A DNA stretch of 64,000 bases, from contig JABISL010000038.1 in assembly GCA_018700055.1 (NCBI GenBank), forward strand, positions 1 to 64,000. The letters run 5' to 3'. Every line of letters begins with the position of its first letter. The first letter of the stretch is position 1. Under the pieces are notes generated by a model. That model saw only the letters and a list, made by a program, of their open reading frames with translations. It was not told where the DNA came from and did no database searches. The position numbers were made by a program, and so were the translations under genes. Positions 24,119 through 33,984 of the stretch are shown one piece after another. Origin of the DNA: a bacterium (GTDB lineage: Bacteria; Margulisbacteria; Marinamargulisbacteria; UBA817; JABISL01).

Positions 24119-26653
24119 TTAAGCGGTTGCGAGTTGTTTTTGTTTCGGTTTAGCGCGTGACGTCGAATGCGTTGGCTTTCTTTTTGATTCTTTTTTGGGC
24201 TGACTTTCCATTCTTTTTTTAACTTCTGCTTTGGTCAGCTTTTTGATATCAAACTCAATTCTATCTTTCTTGAGTTGGGCCGTTACCGAAATACTAGATC
24301 GGAGTCCATGGGTCAAAATATCATCTGCTAAACGATCTTCGAAATGCTCTTGGATCGCACGCCTAAGGGGTCTAGCACCTTGTTTTTGGTTGTACCCATT
24401 CTCCACAAGGAAGGTTTCGACTTTTTTATCCCACTTAATAAACATTTGTTTATCAATTAATCTATTCTTAACTTCTGTTAGCATTTTCCCAACAATGACA
24501 CTGATACTGTCTTTTTGAAGCGGTCTGAAGATAACAGTGTCGTCGATTCTGTTCAAAAATTCTGGCTTAAATTCGCGATGGAGTTCGTCAGTAATTTTGG
24601 CTTTGATTCCTTCAAATTGGTGCTCTTCTTCATTGTCGTTAGTCGTAAACCCAAATGACGAATCGGTTTGAATAAACTTGGCCCCTACGTTGGAGGTCAT
24701 AATGATGATTGTGTTTTTGAAGTTAACTGTTCGGCCATTCGAATCCGTTAATCGTCCATCTTCTAATACTTGAAGCAAGATATTAATGACATCGGGATGT
24801 GCTTTTTCCAATTCGTCGAAAAGAACAATAGAATACGGTCTTCGTCTTACTGGCTCAGACAATTGTCCACCCTCATTGTAGCCCACATACCCTGGTGGGG
24901 ATCCAATCAGGCGAGAAACAGTATGGCGTTCCATATACTCAGACATGTCTATTCGGATCATGGATTCACGGCTACCAAATAAATAATCTGCCAATATTTT
25001 GGCCAGCTCTGATTTTCCTACGCCTGTAGGTCCTAAAAACAAGAACGATCCTGTCGGTCGATTTGGATCTTTTAGACCAATTTTGGCTCGTTTTACGGCT
25101 CTAACTATGGAGGTAACTGCATCGTCTTGCCCTACGAGAGATCGCTTAATTTCTTCTTCCATTTTCACTAGTCTGTTGGTTTCTTCTAGAGAAATTTTGG
25201 TTACTGGAACGCCTGTCCATACCGCGACTACTTCCGCAATAGTATGTGGTGTGACTACCTTATTAAGCATCTCGCGTTGTTCTTTAGGAAACTTTAGGAA
25301 GGCTTCTTTTAGTTCTTTTTCTTTTTTAATAAGAACTTCTTTTAGAGTTTCATCATTCTTTTTCTTAGCAATTTCAAGCTCTTTTTTGGTTTGTTTCATG
25401 TCGTCATGAATCGTTTTTAATTCTTGCGGAGCACGTGATGCTTTCAACATTATTTTTGAGGCGGCTTCGTCGATTAGATCTACGGCCTTATCCGGAAGCT
25501 GTCGATCCGTAATATAACGCGTTGATAAGGTCACTGCTTCTTCTAACGATTCATCTGTGATTGTTACATCATGAAACTCTTCGTAACGCTCCTTGATTCC
25601 TCTTAATATTTCTACTGATTCCTCAGCTGAAGGCTCTTCAATTAATACAGATTGGAATCGACGTTCTAGTGCACCGTCGCCCTCAATATGTTTTCTATAT
25701 TCATCGAGGGTTGTTGCACCAATACATTGAAGTTCTCCCCTAGCTAGCGCTGGTTTGAACAGATTGGCTGCATCTAAACTTCCCTCTGAGCTACCAGTTC
25801 CAATAATCGTGTGTAGCTCATCTATAAAGAGGATGATGTTCTGAGCCTTACGTACTTCTTCCATTATTTTTTTGACGCGATCTTCAAACTCGCCTCTATA
25901 TTTGGTTCCTGCAACAAGTAGTCCTAGATCCAAAGTAATCACACGCTTTGAAAATAGTTTTTCAGGCACTTCGCCCTTTTGAATGCGTTGAGAAAGCCCT
26001 TCTACAACTGCCGTTTTTCCTACGCCGGGTTCTCCTGTTAAAACAGGGTTGTTTTTGGTCCGTCGGCTTAATATCTGGATAATGCGTTCTATTTCGTTTT
26101 CTCTACCTATAACGGGATCCAATGTTCCTTCTTTGGCCAATCGAGTCAGGTCGCGTCCATATAGGTCTACTGTGGGGGTTGGTACTGAACTTACAATTTT
26201 TTGACTCGATTCAACCTTATCGCCAAGTGTACTAAAGAGGGTTTCCTTAAACCGTGCTGACGTAAGGCCTAACTCGGCTAATACTCGTGCGGCAATACTT
26301 GTCGGGTCTCTAAAAATTGACAGAAATAAATGCTCAACGTTTACGTAGTTGTGTCCAAGTTTTCGAGCCTCGTCCCAGGCGTTGGTTAATACTTGCTTAG
26401 CCTGCTGAGTAAATGGAATATTAGATGCATCTGCTGATAAGCCGCCATATTCTAATCGCTCTTCTATGGATAGCTTGATCTGATCTATCGTTATATTTAG
26501 CTCGTGAAGAGACTTAATGACAACATTGTTGCCCTCACCTATGATTCCGAGGAGAATGTGCTCTGTGCCCACGTAACTGTGATGAAACCGCTTGGCCTCT
26601 TCTTGAGCGAGCATAATGGCTTGAATTGCTTTTTCTGTAAATCGTGAAAACAT
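24119..26653 (-). CDS. clpC: ClpC AAA+ unfoldase of the ClpCP protease
   Basis: An 844-residue ATPase. The N-domain repeats ([32 protein letters not shown]) are followed by AAA1 with Walker [12 protein letters not shown], a middle coiled-coil near residues 400-460, and AAA2 with [16 protein letters not shown]-containing loop (DSSFGFTTN) fits ClpP binding. The UVR motif of many ClpC proteins is not evident. The last 40 residues are Lys-rich ([18 protein letters not shown]). AAGGGG lies upstream of ATG 26653. Confidence 0.95.
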   Translation of the reverse strand: MFSRFTEKAIQAIMLAQEEAKRFHHSYVGTEHILLGIIGEGNNVVIKSLHELNITIDQIKLSIEERLEYGGLSADASNIPFTQQAKQVLTNAWDEARKLGHNYVNVEHLFLSIFRDPTSIAARVLAELGLTSARFKETLFSTLGDKVESSQKIVSSVPTPTVDLYGRDLTRLAKEGTLDPVIGRENEIERIIQILSRRTKNNPVLTGEPGVGKTAVVEGLSQRIQKGEVPEKLFSKRVITLDLGLLVAGTKYRGEFEDRVKKIMEEVRKAQNIILFIDELHTIIGTGSSEGSLDAANLFKPALARGELQCIGATTLDEYRKHIEGDGALERRFQSVLIEEPSAEESVEILRGIKERYEEFHDVTITDESLEEAVTLSTRYITDRQLPDKAVDLIDEAASKIMLKASRAPQELKTIHDDMKQTKKELEIAKKKNDETLKEVLIKKEKELKEAFLKFPKEQREMLNKVVTPHTIAEVVAVWTGVPVTKISLEETNRLVKMEEEIKRSLVGQDDAVTSIVRAVKRAKIGLKDPNRPTGSFLFLGPTGVGKSELAKILADYLFGSRESMIRIDMSEYMERHTVSRLIGSPPGYVGYNEGGQLSEPVRRRPYSIVLFDELEKAHPDVINILLQVLEDGRLTDSNGRTVNFKNTIIIMTSNVGAKFIQTDSSFGFTTNDNEEEHQFEGIKAKITDELHREFKPEFLNRIDDTVIFRPLQKDSISVIVGKMLTEVKNRLIDKQMFIKWDKKVETFLVENGYNQKQGARPLRRAIQEHFEDRLADDILTHGLRSSISVTAQLKKDRIEFDIKKLTKAEVKKRMESQPKKESKRKPTHSTSRAKPKQKQLATA

Positions 26654-26840
26654 TTACTTTTCCCCTTTCTTAAACTTCTATATTATTGGACTTAGGTTTC
26701 TCATAGTGAGTATTGACTAGCTAGTTATATGGTCGATCAAAACAACTATTTTGATGAGCTTAAATTGCATGTGATACCTCTATGTCTTCCTATTTATTTT
26801 AGCTTACGTCGGATAGTAAAAGATAGTCGTTTCTTTTTCA

Positions 26841-26921
26841 ATAAGATTCAGACCCATCTTTAAGGGCGGACACTAATCACGGAAACGCGAAATAATCTCG
26901 TATTCCCTCAGCCGCTGGCGC
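26841..26921 (-). repeat. Small intergenic repeat element, copy B
   Basis: Same orientation and length as copy A at 19687-19764. It shares GGCTGAG, CGA, TATTTCG, GT, GATT and AATCTTAT blocks in the same order, with roughly three in four bases alike in the CGAAATAA to GCGC part. An ATAAGAT is repeated on both sides (26841-26847 and 26934-26940). No long open frame. Confidence 0.5.
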
Positions 26922-27124
26922 TATATATATTTAATAAGATCCACAAACGTCTTTTGGTCCATAGAAGTCTTATTATGTATAAAATGCATCAACTTCGAAA
27001 AAAATACACCATACTCATTAAATGCAAATAACCAGTCCGTACAGTACAACACCTACTTTTAAATTAATATACATGAAGAAATATCGATATATTCCTACCT
27101 ATATTAATAACTCTCATTTCCATT

Positions 27125-27140
27125 TGTTTCACGTGAAACA
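27125..27140. promoter_or_regulatory. parS centromere site 1
   Basis: TGTTTCACGTGAAACA, an exact match to the conserved chromosomal parS palindrome bound by ParB. Confidence 0.95.
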
Positions 27141-27253
27141 TTACCCATGTCTTATACATGTAGTTTTTCTGTTGTATTTGTGTGTGTTACCATGATATTA
27201 GTATATATTTACGCCCAACCATCGCATAGCTCCCTACTCTTTTCATAAAAACA

Positions 27254-27269
27254 TGTTTCACGTGAAACA
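27254..27269. promoter_or_regulatory. parS centromere site 2
   Basis: Second exact TGTTTCACGTGAAACA, 129 bases from the first and about 100 bases before parA. Confidence 0.95.
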
Positions 27270-27351
27270 TTTGCACCATCACAAAAAAGTATACATGAGA
27301 GAAATTCGATATATTGAGCTTGTTTTCGTCTCTTCCTATTACAAATTTATT

Positions 27352-27360
27352 TGCTATAAT
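27352..27360 (+). promoter_or_regulatory. Extended -10 promoter giving leaderless parA
   Basis: TGCTATAAT with six bases before the GTG start of parA. The expected start point is the G of the start codon. Confidence 0.75.
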
Positions 27361-27366
27361 GGTCTT

Positions 27367-28134
27367 GTGTCTGGACAAATAATTGCTATTGTTAATCAAA
27401 AAGGTGGTGTAGGAAAAACAACCACATCCATTAATCTATCTTCTTTTCTTGGTGAAATGGGGCATAAGGTTCTTTTGGTTGACTTCGATCCTCAAGCAAA
27501 TGCAACATCTGGAATAGGGCTTCGGGGAGATCAAATTAAAAAACATTCTTATCATTTATTAGATTCCAACCAGGATGTTTCGGAAGTTCTTTACCCCACC
27601 CCCTTCCAAAATCTACACATCCTTCCCGCAACCCAAGATTTGGCGGGGGCAGAAGTAGAGCTATCCAACATGGTTTCACGTGAAACAATACTTAAAGACC
27701 GTCTCCGTCCACTGCTCGACTACTATGACTATATTATTATCGACTGTGCGCCATCCCTAGGGCTATTAACCGTTAACGCTCTTTGTGCGGCCCACCAATG
27801 CCTAATCCCTGTTCAGTGTGAATACTACGCTCTCGAGGGCATTGCAGGCCTCCTTAAAACACTTGAGCTTGTTAAGGGTGGGCTCAACCCTATGCTTCGT
27901 ATCATAGGGATCGTTCTTACAATGTATGACTCTCGCACATCATTGAATCGACAGGTCATTGATAATGCACGCGCCTATTTTAAAGGACTTGTGTTTGACA
28001 GTGTTATTCCCAGGAATATTCGCCTAGCTGAGGCGCCCAGCCATGGATTACCTATCTTACTTTATAGCGCCTCTTCAACAGGTTCTCTAGCTTATTCAAA
28101 CTTAGCTAAGGAGTTTATTCAACGTGTCCAATAA
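27367..28134 (+). CDS. parA: Chromosome partition ATPase ParA/Soj
   Basis: A 255-residue Walker-type ATPase that moves ParB-parS complexes. From GTG 27367, the deviant Walker A KGGVGKTTT is at residues 12-20, followed by DFDPQANAT, the DCAPSLGLLTVNAL Walker B region and RNIRLAEAPSHG. A longer frame starting at 27253 would translate through a parS site and has no Shine-Dalgarno, so I take the GTG, which is placed exactly where transcription should begin. A third parS lies inside the gene. parB overlaps its end by 11 bases. Confidence 0.95.
   Translation: MSGQIIAIVNQKGGVGKTTTSINLSSFLGEMGHKVLLVDFDPQANATSGIGLRGDQIKKHSYHLLDSNQDVSEVLYPTPFQNLHILPATQDLAGAEVELSNMVSRETILKDRLRPLLDYYDYIIIDCAPSLGLLTVNALCAAHQCLIPVQCEYYALEGIAGLLKTLELVKGGLNPMLRIIGIVLTMYDSRTSLNRQVIDNARAYFKGLVFDSVIPRNIRLAEAPSHGLPILLYSASSTGSLAYSNLAKEFIQRVQ
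27672..27687. promoter_or_regulatory. parS-like site 3, inside parA
   Basis: GGTTTCACGTGAAACA, 15 of 16 bases matching the other two sites, within the parA coding sequence (encoding Val-Ser-Arg-Glu-Thr). Confidence 0.88.
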
Positions 28135-28993
28135 TACAACATCTCGTTTAGGAAAAGGCCTAGAGGCCTTGATCCCCTCCATCTCTATGACAACCCAAAC
28201 AAAAGACTCCACTGATGGATCTTATAAATCAATCCCCATAAAATCTATTTCACCCAATCCGTTTCAGCCACGTCTACATTTCGATCCCGAATCCATATCT
28301 CATCTGGCAGACTCCATTCGCCAGCATGGTTTAACCCAACCAATTGTTGTTCGAGTCATAAATAATGGCTATGAATTGGTCGCTGGTGAGCGTAGGTTTC
28401 GCGCTTGTGGACTAGCGGGACTAGATGAGGTTCCAGCAATAATTAAATCAATAAATGATAAGGACTCCCTACAACTCGCCCTGATTGAGAATCTTGAGAG
28501 GGAAGATTTAAATCCAATAGAAATTGCAAAAGGGTATCAGCGCTTAATTATTGAGTTTGATGTCACACACGAAACAGTGGGCACCCTGTTCGGCAAAAGC
28601 CGCGCATCTGTTAGCAATACATTACGGCTCTTAAAGCTACCTGAAGCAATCCAAGGAAAAGTTAGTTCTGGCGCTATAAGCGAAGGTCACGCACGAACAT
28701 TGTTGTCGTTGGATTCAGATACAAAAATTGACTCTGTTGTAGAGCAGGTCATTTCTCAAAAAATGAGCGTTCGCGATACAGAGACCTTGGTGACGAATAC
28801 CTTGCCTAAAAAGAAAGAGTCTAAATCGAATTCTGATAAATATCAGCCAAATCGGTGGTATGAGATACAGGCTATTTTATCTGATAAGTTAAAGTCAAAG
28901 GTGTCTGTTAAGGGCGCGCGAGGTAAGGGAAAAATTGAAATACAATTTAACTCTTCTGATGACATTGAGCGACTATTTAATCTTCTTCAATAA
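28124..28993 (+). CDS. parB: Chromosome partition protein ParB/Spo0J
   Basis: A 289-residue CTP-dependent DNA clamp loaded at parS. The N-terminus RLGKGLEALIP contacts ParA. The ParB core has NPFQPRLHFDPESI, GERRFRACGLAG (CTP/arginine motif), ENLEREDLNPIEIA and the HTH around TVGTLFGKSRASVSNTLRLL, followed by a C-terminal dimer domain. Start GTG 28124 overlaps the parA stop by 11 bases. Its stop is two bases from the convergent rsmG stop. Confidence 0.96.
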   Translation: MSNNTTSRLGKGLEALIPSISMTTQTKDSTDGSYKSIPIKSISPNPFQPRLHFDPESISHLADSIRQHGLTQPIVVRVINNGYELVAGERRFRACGLAGLDEVPAIIKSINDKDSLQLALIENLEREDLNPIEIAKGYQRLIIEFDVTHETVGTLFGKSRASVSNTLRLLKLPEAIQGKVSSGAISEGHARTLLSLDSDTKIDSVVEQVISQKMSVRDTETLVTNTLPKKKESKSNSDKYQPNRWYEIQAILSDKLKSKVSVKGARGKGKIEIQFNSSDDIERLFNLLQ

Positions 28994-28995
28994 CC

Positions 28996-29547
28996 TTATA
29001 TATTCTGCTTAAAATAGATAAAATTGTTACTTTTTGTTACTTTTGTTATCAAATCAGTGCTTTTTAGATCATATTCCAATACTTGTTTTTGAGTGATCGG
29101 CACCAATAAATACGATTCCTTAAGAATTGGCATTTTTTGGGCGATTTTGATCACTTTTGGTAGTTTAGCGAACGCTTTTGCAGTTAAAACGTCAATTTTA
29201 TCTATTTTTCTATTCGCATACTCCTGAGTATCCCCATCGAATACATTATAGTTCTCTAGATCTAAAGTTTCTTTAGCTTGCTTAAGAAATGTCCTCTTTT
29301 TTCCCTTTGACTCAATTGCCCATATTTTATTATTGGGATTCATAATCGCCAGTATAATGGATGGTAGCCCCGAACCTGAGCCCATGTCCGCTATCGTTAT
29401 AGATGTGTTACCTATAAGCTCTGCCATATTTTGGCTATCTTCTATATGAAAATCTAGGTGTGGGTATGCATTTTTGGAATAAATGTTAACTGAGTCATTA
29501 TAATCCTTGAGTAATGCGATGTAGTCTTTAATTTTTTGTGTGCTCAT
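28996..29547 (-). CDS. rsmG: 16S rRNA (guanine-N7)-methyltransferase RsmG
   Basis: A 183-residue SAM-dependent enzyme modifying G527 of 16S rRNA. Motif I is IADMGSGSGLPSIILAI; ESKGKKRTFLKQA and VLTAKAFAKLPKV follow as in RsmG. It is shorter than the usual 200-220 residues, mainly at the N-terminus. The ATG overlaps the mnmG stop by one base (TAATG), keeping the common mnmG-rsmG order. Confidence 0.9.
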   Translation of the reverse strand: MSTQKIKDYIALLKDYNDSVNIYSKNAYPHLDFHIEDSQNMAELIGNTSITIADMGSGSGLPSIILAIMNPNNKIWAIESKGKKRTFLKQAKETLDLENYNVFDGDTQEYANRKIDKIDVLTAKAFAKLPKVIKIAQKMPILKESYLLVPITQKQVLEYDLKSTDLITKVTKSNNFIYFKQNI

Positions 29548-31391
29548 TATACCCTCATATATGCCAATAATATACCTAAGTCTGTTGGATTTATACCTGC
29601 AATTTTCTTGGCATCATAGAAGGTCTTTGGATTAAGCATTTTAAGCTTTTCCCTGCTTTCATTTCTAAGCCCGTGAATTGCGTCGTAATTGATTGATTCT
29701 GGAATTCGTTTGGACTCAACAGCTCTTAATTTAGCAATTTCTTTCTGTTGTTTGGCCAAATACCCTTCGTATTTAATTTCAATTACCGCCCTTCTAAGAG
29801 ATTCTATTTCAAATTGTTTAAATGGGGCGTAGTCCATAACCTTTTCAATATCTAGTTCGGGTCGTTTAATTAGATCATACAAAGCTGTTTTTTGACTGAG
29901 TTTAAACTCACTTTCCATATCTGGATCTGCGTAGGTTTTCCTTAACACTTTAATAGTTTGGGTAACCAACTCCCGAAGCAAACAGGTTTTTTCATAGTCA
30001 TCTTTGGTTAAAAGGCCGGCATCATAACCCGTTTTTGACAAACGAAACATTGGATTATCTTGTCTTAAATGGAGCCTATATTCGGCACGTGAACTAAGCA
30101 TCCGATAAGGTTCATTGATAATAGTTTTACTAGTTAGATCATCTATCATTGTTCCAATGTAAGAGTCCTCCCTTTTCAATATGATGGATTCCTTTTTTTG
30201 TGCTTTTAGGGCTGCGTTCATACCCGCCACAATTCCTTGCCCCCCAGCCTCTTCGTATCCTGAAGTCCCATTAATTTGACCCGCCATAAATAGATTTTTA
30301 ATCTTTTTTGTCTCAAGGGTAGGAAGTAATTGATCGGGAAACACAAAGTCATACTCCACTGCGTAACCTGGTTTAAGAATAACAACGTTTTCAAGACCCG
30401 GAATTGTTTTTAAAAATTGTTCCTGAACATCTTCAGGTAAAGAAGTATTGAGACCTTGAGCATAAATTTCATGTGTGTGGCGACTTTCAGGTTCCATAAA
30501 TAACTGATGAGAGTCTTTGTCTTTGAATCGATGAATCTTGTCTTCGATAGAAGGACAGTATCTTGGTCCCTTGCCTTCAATTAACCCCTGAAACATTGGG
30601 CTTTTATCTAAGTTATCCAATATGATGCGGTGCGTTTCGATATTTGTATATGTAAGGTGGCACATGACCTGATCCAAATGACGGTTTGATGGCGGGCTTC
30701 TAAAGGAAAATTGGAGGCTCATGGGGTCACCATGTTGAGCGCTCATTTTACTATAGTCTAAAGATCGAGCATCTAACCTGGGTGTTGTCCCCGTCTTAAG
30801 TCTCCCTATCCGAAACCCATTATTAAGAAGACTTTGAGATAGATTGTCAGCACTTTTTTCACCCAGTCTTCCTGACGGATAATTGGTTAAGCCAATGTGA
30901 ATTTTTCCCCTCAAAAAAGTCCCAGAGGTGATAATAACCGTATTCGAATTATAAATTTTTCCTTGGTTATCAATGACCCCCTTCACTTGGCCGTCTTGAA
31001 TCAGCAGATTATCAATCATTGCCTCAATGAGTGTTAGATTATTTTGATCAGAGAGAACCTGCTTCATAAAATCGTTGTAGTCATATTTATCGTTTTGAGC
31101 CCTAAGTGCATGAACTGCGGGACCTCTACTGCGGTTTAACACCTTCATTTGCATGGATGTGGCATCTGACGAAAGGCCCATTTGTCCCCCTAAGGCATCA
31201 ATTTCACCAACCATTTGCCCTTTGGCTGAGCCACCAATTGCGGGATTGCATGGCATTAAGGCTACGTTATTTTTATCAACTGTAAATACTAATGTTCTAC
31301 ATCCCATGCGAGCAGCTGCAAGCGCAGCCTCACATCCAGCGTGTCCGGCGCCAATTACAATCACATCATTCATACTAGTCTTATCTTTCAT
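29547..31391 (-). CDS. mnmG: tRNA uridine 5-carboxymethylaminomethyl modification enzyme MnmG (GidA)
   Basis: A 614-residue FAD enzyme that, with MnmE, modifies wobble uridine of certain tRNAs. It has the FAD motif [91 protein letters not shown] and [18 protein letters not shown]. Start is taken at ATG 31391, which leaves seven residues before DVIVIG as in relatives; ATG 31373 is possible. A TATTAT at 31411-31406 could serve as its -10. mnmE is not in this window. Confidence 0.95.
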   Translation of the reverse strand: MKDKTSMNDVIVIGAGHAGCEAALAAARMGCRTLVFTVDKNNVALMPCNPAIGGSAKGQMVGEIDALGGQMGLSSDATSMQMKVLNRSRGPAVHALRAQNDKYDYNDFMKQVLSDQNNLTLIEAMIDNLLIQDGQVKGVIDNQGKIYNSNTVIITSGTFLRGKIHIGLTNYPSGRLGEKSADNLSQSLLNNGFRIGRLKTGTTPRLDARSLDYSKMSAQHGDPMSLQFSFRSPPSNRHLDQVMCHLTYTNIETHRIILDNLDKSPMFQGLIEGKGPRYCPSIEDKIHRFKDKDSHQLFMEPESRHTHEIYAQGLNTSLPEDVQEQFLKTIPGLENVVILKPGYAVEYDFVFPDQLLPTLETKKIKNLFMAGQINGTSGYEEAGGQGIVAGMNAALKAQKKESIILKREDSYIGTMIDDLTSKTIINEPYRMLSSRAEYRLHLRQDNPMFRLSKTGYDAGLLTKDDYEKTCLLRELVTQTIKVLRKTYADPDMESEFKLSQKTALYDLIKRPELDIEKVMDYAPFKQFEIESLRRAVIEIKYEGYLAKQQKEIAKLRAVESKRIPESINYDAIHGLRNESREKLKMLNPKTFYDAKKIAGINPTDLGILLAYMRV

Positions 31392-31404
31392 TTTGTCGAT
31401 AGGA

Positions 31405-31410
31405 TATAAT
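31405..31410 (+). promoter_or_regulatory. -10 box placed for leaderless methyltransferase gene
   Basis: TATAAT with seven bases (ACTAGGA) before the ATG at 31418. AGGA is too close to the ATG to be a normal Shine-Dalgarno. The box overlaps the divergent mnmG -10 candidate. Confidence 0.65.
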
Positions 31411-31417
31411 ACTAGGA

Positions 31418-32176
31418 ATGGACTCGAAATCAAATGTATGTGACTACAAAGGGTACGACTATAAGTCAGATTATTGGGGCAATGATGTCCGAAAATATGA
31501 AGATTTATGTGAGAAACGTACCTTAAGAACGTTATTAAAGCCTGTTGTCAGAAAAGATGGTCGTCTTTTGGATGCCGGGTGTGGGTTTGGACGTTTAATC
31601 CCCTCTTATCACGATTTAGTCGGATCCGTTGCATGTATGGACTACGCTACCAATATGTTAGACGGAGCAAAAAAGTCTTCCGAGCCCTATTCAAACACCA
31701 TTTTTTCATTTGTTCAGGGCGATTTCTATTCTATTCCATTAAAGGACGCTTCTCAGTCTGTGGTGGTTACAGTACGCACCATTCATCATGTTGATAAGCC
31801 AGAGAAGTTTTTTAATGAAGTAAGCCGAATATTGGACAAAAATGGTCATTTTTTGATCGAAATATCTAATAAACGCCACATTCTACACATTATTCGGTGG
31901 ATTTTAAGAAAAACTAGAGTTAGTCCGTTTACATATGAACGCCTAGAGCTGGGTGATCATTTTTATAACTATCATTATAAAGACATCATTGCTCGTTTAA
32001 ATGCCTGTGGATTTGATGTAAAAAGAACCAAAAATACCAGTTTTTTCCGCATTTCTATATTAAAAAAGGTTATTCCGGCCAAAATACTTGCTTTTTTTGA
32101 TCATTTATTTCAAATTTTATTTTCATGGACCAATCTAACACCTAGTATTTTTGTTCTTTGTAAAAAACGAGAATAA
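31418..32176 (+). CDS. Class I SAM-dependent methyltransferase, substrate unknown
   Basis: A 252-residue protein of the UbiE/Methyltransf_11 look: motif [14 protein letters not shown] (near residue 48), [36 protein letters not shown] and an [15 protein letters not shown] strand. The C-terminal part ([25 protein letters not shown]) may hold the substrate site. It is single, divergent from mnmG and just before the origin; nothing in the context names a substrate. Confidence 0.85.
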   Translation: MDSKSNVCDYKGYDYKSDYWGNDVRKYEDLCEKRTLRTLLKPVVRKDGRLLDAGCGFGRLIPSYHDLVGSVACMDYATNMLDGAKKSSEPYSNTIFSFVQGDFYSIPLKDASQSVVVTVRTIHHVDKPEKFFNEVSRILDKNGHFLIEISNKRHILHIIRWILRKTRVSPFTYERLELGDHFYNYHYKDIIARLNACGFDVKRTKNTSFFRISILKKVIPAKILAFFDHLFQILFSWTNLTPSIFVLCKKRE

Positions 32177-32373
32177 ATTGTTTATTCTTTCTCGGCTGTG
32201 CTAATATATGCGAACCTAGTTTGGGTGAGATTGTGGATTGTGGATAGCCTTGTGGATAAGTTGTTACTAAATCAATAATCGAGTTCAGTCAAACTCTGGG
32301 GTTTTAACCTAATTTTTCTGGTTTTTTTTGCGTAATTACGCACAAATAAAACCTGTGGATAACCTGTTTATAT
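32177..32373. promoter_or_regulatory. DnaA-box cluster upstream of dnaA
   Basis: Boxes on one strand: TGTGGATTG (32232-32240), TGTGGATAG (32239-32247), TGTGGATAA (32251-32259) and TGTGGATAA (32354-32362), the last two being perfect complements of TTATCCACA. This is either one half of a bipartite origin or the autoregulatory region of dnaA. Confidence 0.8.
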
Positions 32374-33735
32374 ATGAGTATTAAACCTATTTGGGATATT
32401 ATTCTTGATTCATTGGGCACACAATTGTCTGAACCGAATTTTCAAATATTTTCTACTTCGGTAGCGCCGGTCTCCTATGAAGGAAATATATTATCCTTAA
32501 AACTAAATAATGAGTTTACACGGACCTGGGTTAAAGATAAGTGTGAGCCAATTATTAAGGCAAGTTTGGCAGAAACAAATTATTCAAACCTTGTATTTGA
32601 TTATATTTTCGAACAAATACAAGAGGAAGAAGATGATATTCCTCAAATGGAGCTGTTTCCTAGACAATCTCCAATGCCAGGCGAAAGCATTCCAAAGGAT
32701 ACATTAGTAGGTGTAAATCAAAATTTTACTTTTGAAAATTTTGTTGTTGGAAATAATAATCGCTTTGCAAATGCTGCGGCACTTGCTGTGGCAAAAAAAC
32801 CTGTTGTCGCATATAACCCATTGTTTATTTATGGCTCGGTCGGGCTTGGTAAAACCCACCTACTTCATTCTATAGCTATGAAAATTAAAGAGTTGCATCC
32901 TCACATGAAAATCCTAGTGGTTACTTCGGAGCATTTTACAAACGACCTTATTAATTCATTGAAAGATAAACGAATGGGTAAATTTAAGGATAAATATCGG
33001 CAAGTAGATGTATTAATGGTTGATGATATTCAATTTATAGCCGGAAAAGAGGCTACTCAAGAAGAATTCTTTCATACTTTTAATGAGCTTCATTCAAATG
33101 GTAAGCAAATTGTATTTACTTCAGACCGCCCTCCAAAAGATATCCCGACCCTTCAAGAACGCCTAAGAACTCGATTTGGTTGGGGGTTAATCGCTGATAT
33201 TCAGCCGCCTGAATTAGAAACAAGAATCGCTATTTTAAGGAAAAAAGTAGAGGTTAATGGACTGCTTATTTCGGATGAGATTCTTCATTATGTTGCCACT
33301 CAAATTCCAAGTAATATTCGGGAGTTAGAGGGTGCATTAACACGCATAGCTGCTCATTCTTCATTATTAGATACTGAAATTACATTATCAATGGCTAGTA
33401 ATGTTATTCAGGATTTAGTTGGAATGCACCACGAAAAGCCGCTAACGATTGGTACTATTAAGCGAAAGGCTGCTGATTATTTCAGCATTCCTTTGACTGA
33501 GTTAACCTCAAAAACTCGGACAAAAGAGGTTGCTTATGCACGCCAAGTGGCAATGTATTTGTCCAGAGAGCTTACTAACGTTTCCCTTCCTAAGATTGGT
33601 GAAAATTTTGGGGGGCGTGATCATTCGACTGTAATGCATGCTTGTGACAAGATAAAATCGCTTATGGAAAGTGATATGGAAACCCGAGGTATTGTTCAAT
33701 CTTTAATAACTAGTATCCGTTCGGCGCAAGAATAA
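32374..33735 (+). CDS. dnaA: Chromosomal replication initiator DnaA
   Basis: A 453-residue AAA+ initiator. Domain I covers residues 1-85. Then comes a short acidic linker, a AAA+ domain beginning FTFENFVVGNNNRFANAAA with Walker A GSVGLGKT (154-161) and Walker B VLMVDDIQFIAGK, and DNA-binding domain IV with the signature GGRDHSTVMHACDKI near the C-terminus. DnaA boxes flank both sides. No Shine-Dalgarno is clear before ATG 32374. Confidence 0.98.
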   Translation: MSIKPIWDIILDSLGTQLSEPNFQIFSTSVAPVSYEGNILSLKLNNEFTRTWVKDKCEPIIKASLAETNYSNLVFDYIFEQIQEEEDDIPQMELFPRQSPMPGESIPKDTLVGVNQNFTFENFVVGNNNRFANAAALAVAKKPVVAYNPLFIYGSVGLGKTHLLHSIAMKIKELHPHMKILVVTSEHFTNDLINSLKDKRMGKFKDKYRQVDVLMVDDIQFIAGKEATQEEFFHTFNELHSNGKQIVFTSDRPPKDIPTLQERLRTRFGWGLIADIQPPELETRIAILRKKVEVNGLLISDEILHYVATQIPSNIRELEGALTRIAAHSSLLDTEITLSMASNVIQDLVGMHHEKPLTIGTIKRKAADYFSIPLTELTSKTRTKEVAYARQVAMYLSRELTNVSLPKIGENFGGRDHSTVMHACDKIKSLMESDMETRGIVQSLITSIRSAQE

Positions 33736-33984
33736 ATGGGGGTATGTCTGTTTACATGTTGTGAATAATTTGTTAAAACTCGTGGATAAATAGTTTTTTT
33801 TTGAAGTTGGTCGAGTTATTCTCATTTTATTAACAGGTTGATTGTGGATAAATTTACTTGTTTTTATATACAAATTTAGGGTTATCCACATATCCATAGG
33901 CCCTATAACAACTACTAGTTTATAAATATAATTTAATAATAATAATTAATATCAATTAAATAGGAAAAAGTAAGGAGTATTTTT
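33736..33984. promoter_or_regulatory. Probable oriC between dnaA and dnaN
   Basis: DnaA boxes TGTGAATAA (33760-33768), CGTGGATAA (33781-33789), TGTGGATAA (33843-33851) and inverted TTATCCACA (33882-33890). These are followed by a GC-rich palindrome ATAGGCCCTAT (33896-33906) and then a strongly AT-rich stretch with ATA/TAA triplet repeats (33917-33961). Box, GC cluster, then AT triplets resembles the basal unwinding layout with DnaA-trios known from Bacillus. AAGGAG before ATG 33985 serves dnaN. Confidence 0.75.

Larger units (their letters stand above)
26654..27366. other. Long non-coding region between clpC and parA
   Basis: About 710 bases without a credible gene. It holds the clpC 5' region, copy B of the repeat element (26841-26921), two perfect parS sites (27125-27140, 27254-27269) and the parA promoter. 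The stretch from 26930 to 27120 is AT-rich with no clear feature. Confidence 0.7.

Noticed and set aside
27253-27366. N-terminal extension of ParA beginning MFHVKH
   Set aside because: It would translate a parS palindrome, lacks a ribosome site and is not part of the ParA family; the GTG at 27367 with a -10 six bases upstream is better.
27187-27399. Minus-strand open frame across the parS region
   Set aside because: Contains both a parS site and the parA promoter on the other strand, has no ribosome site and no recognisable protein pattern.
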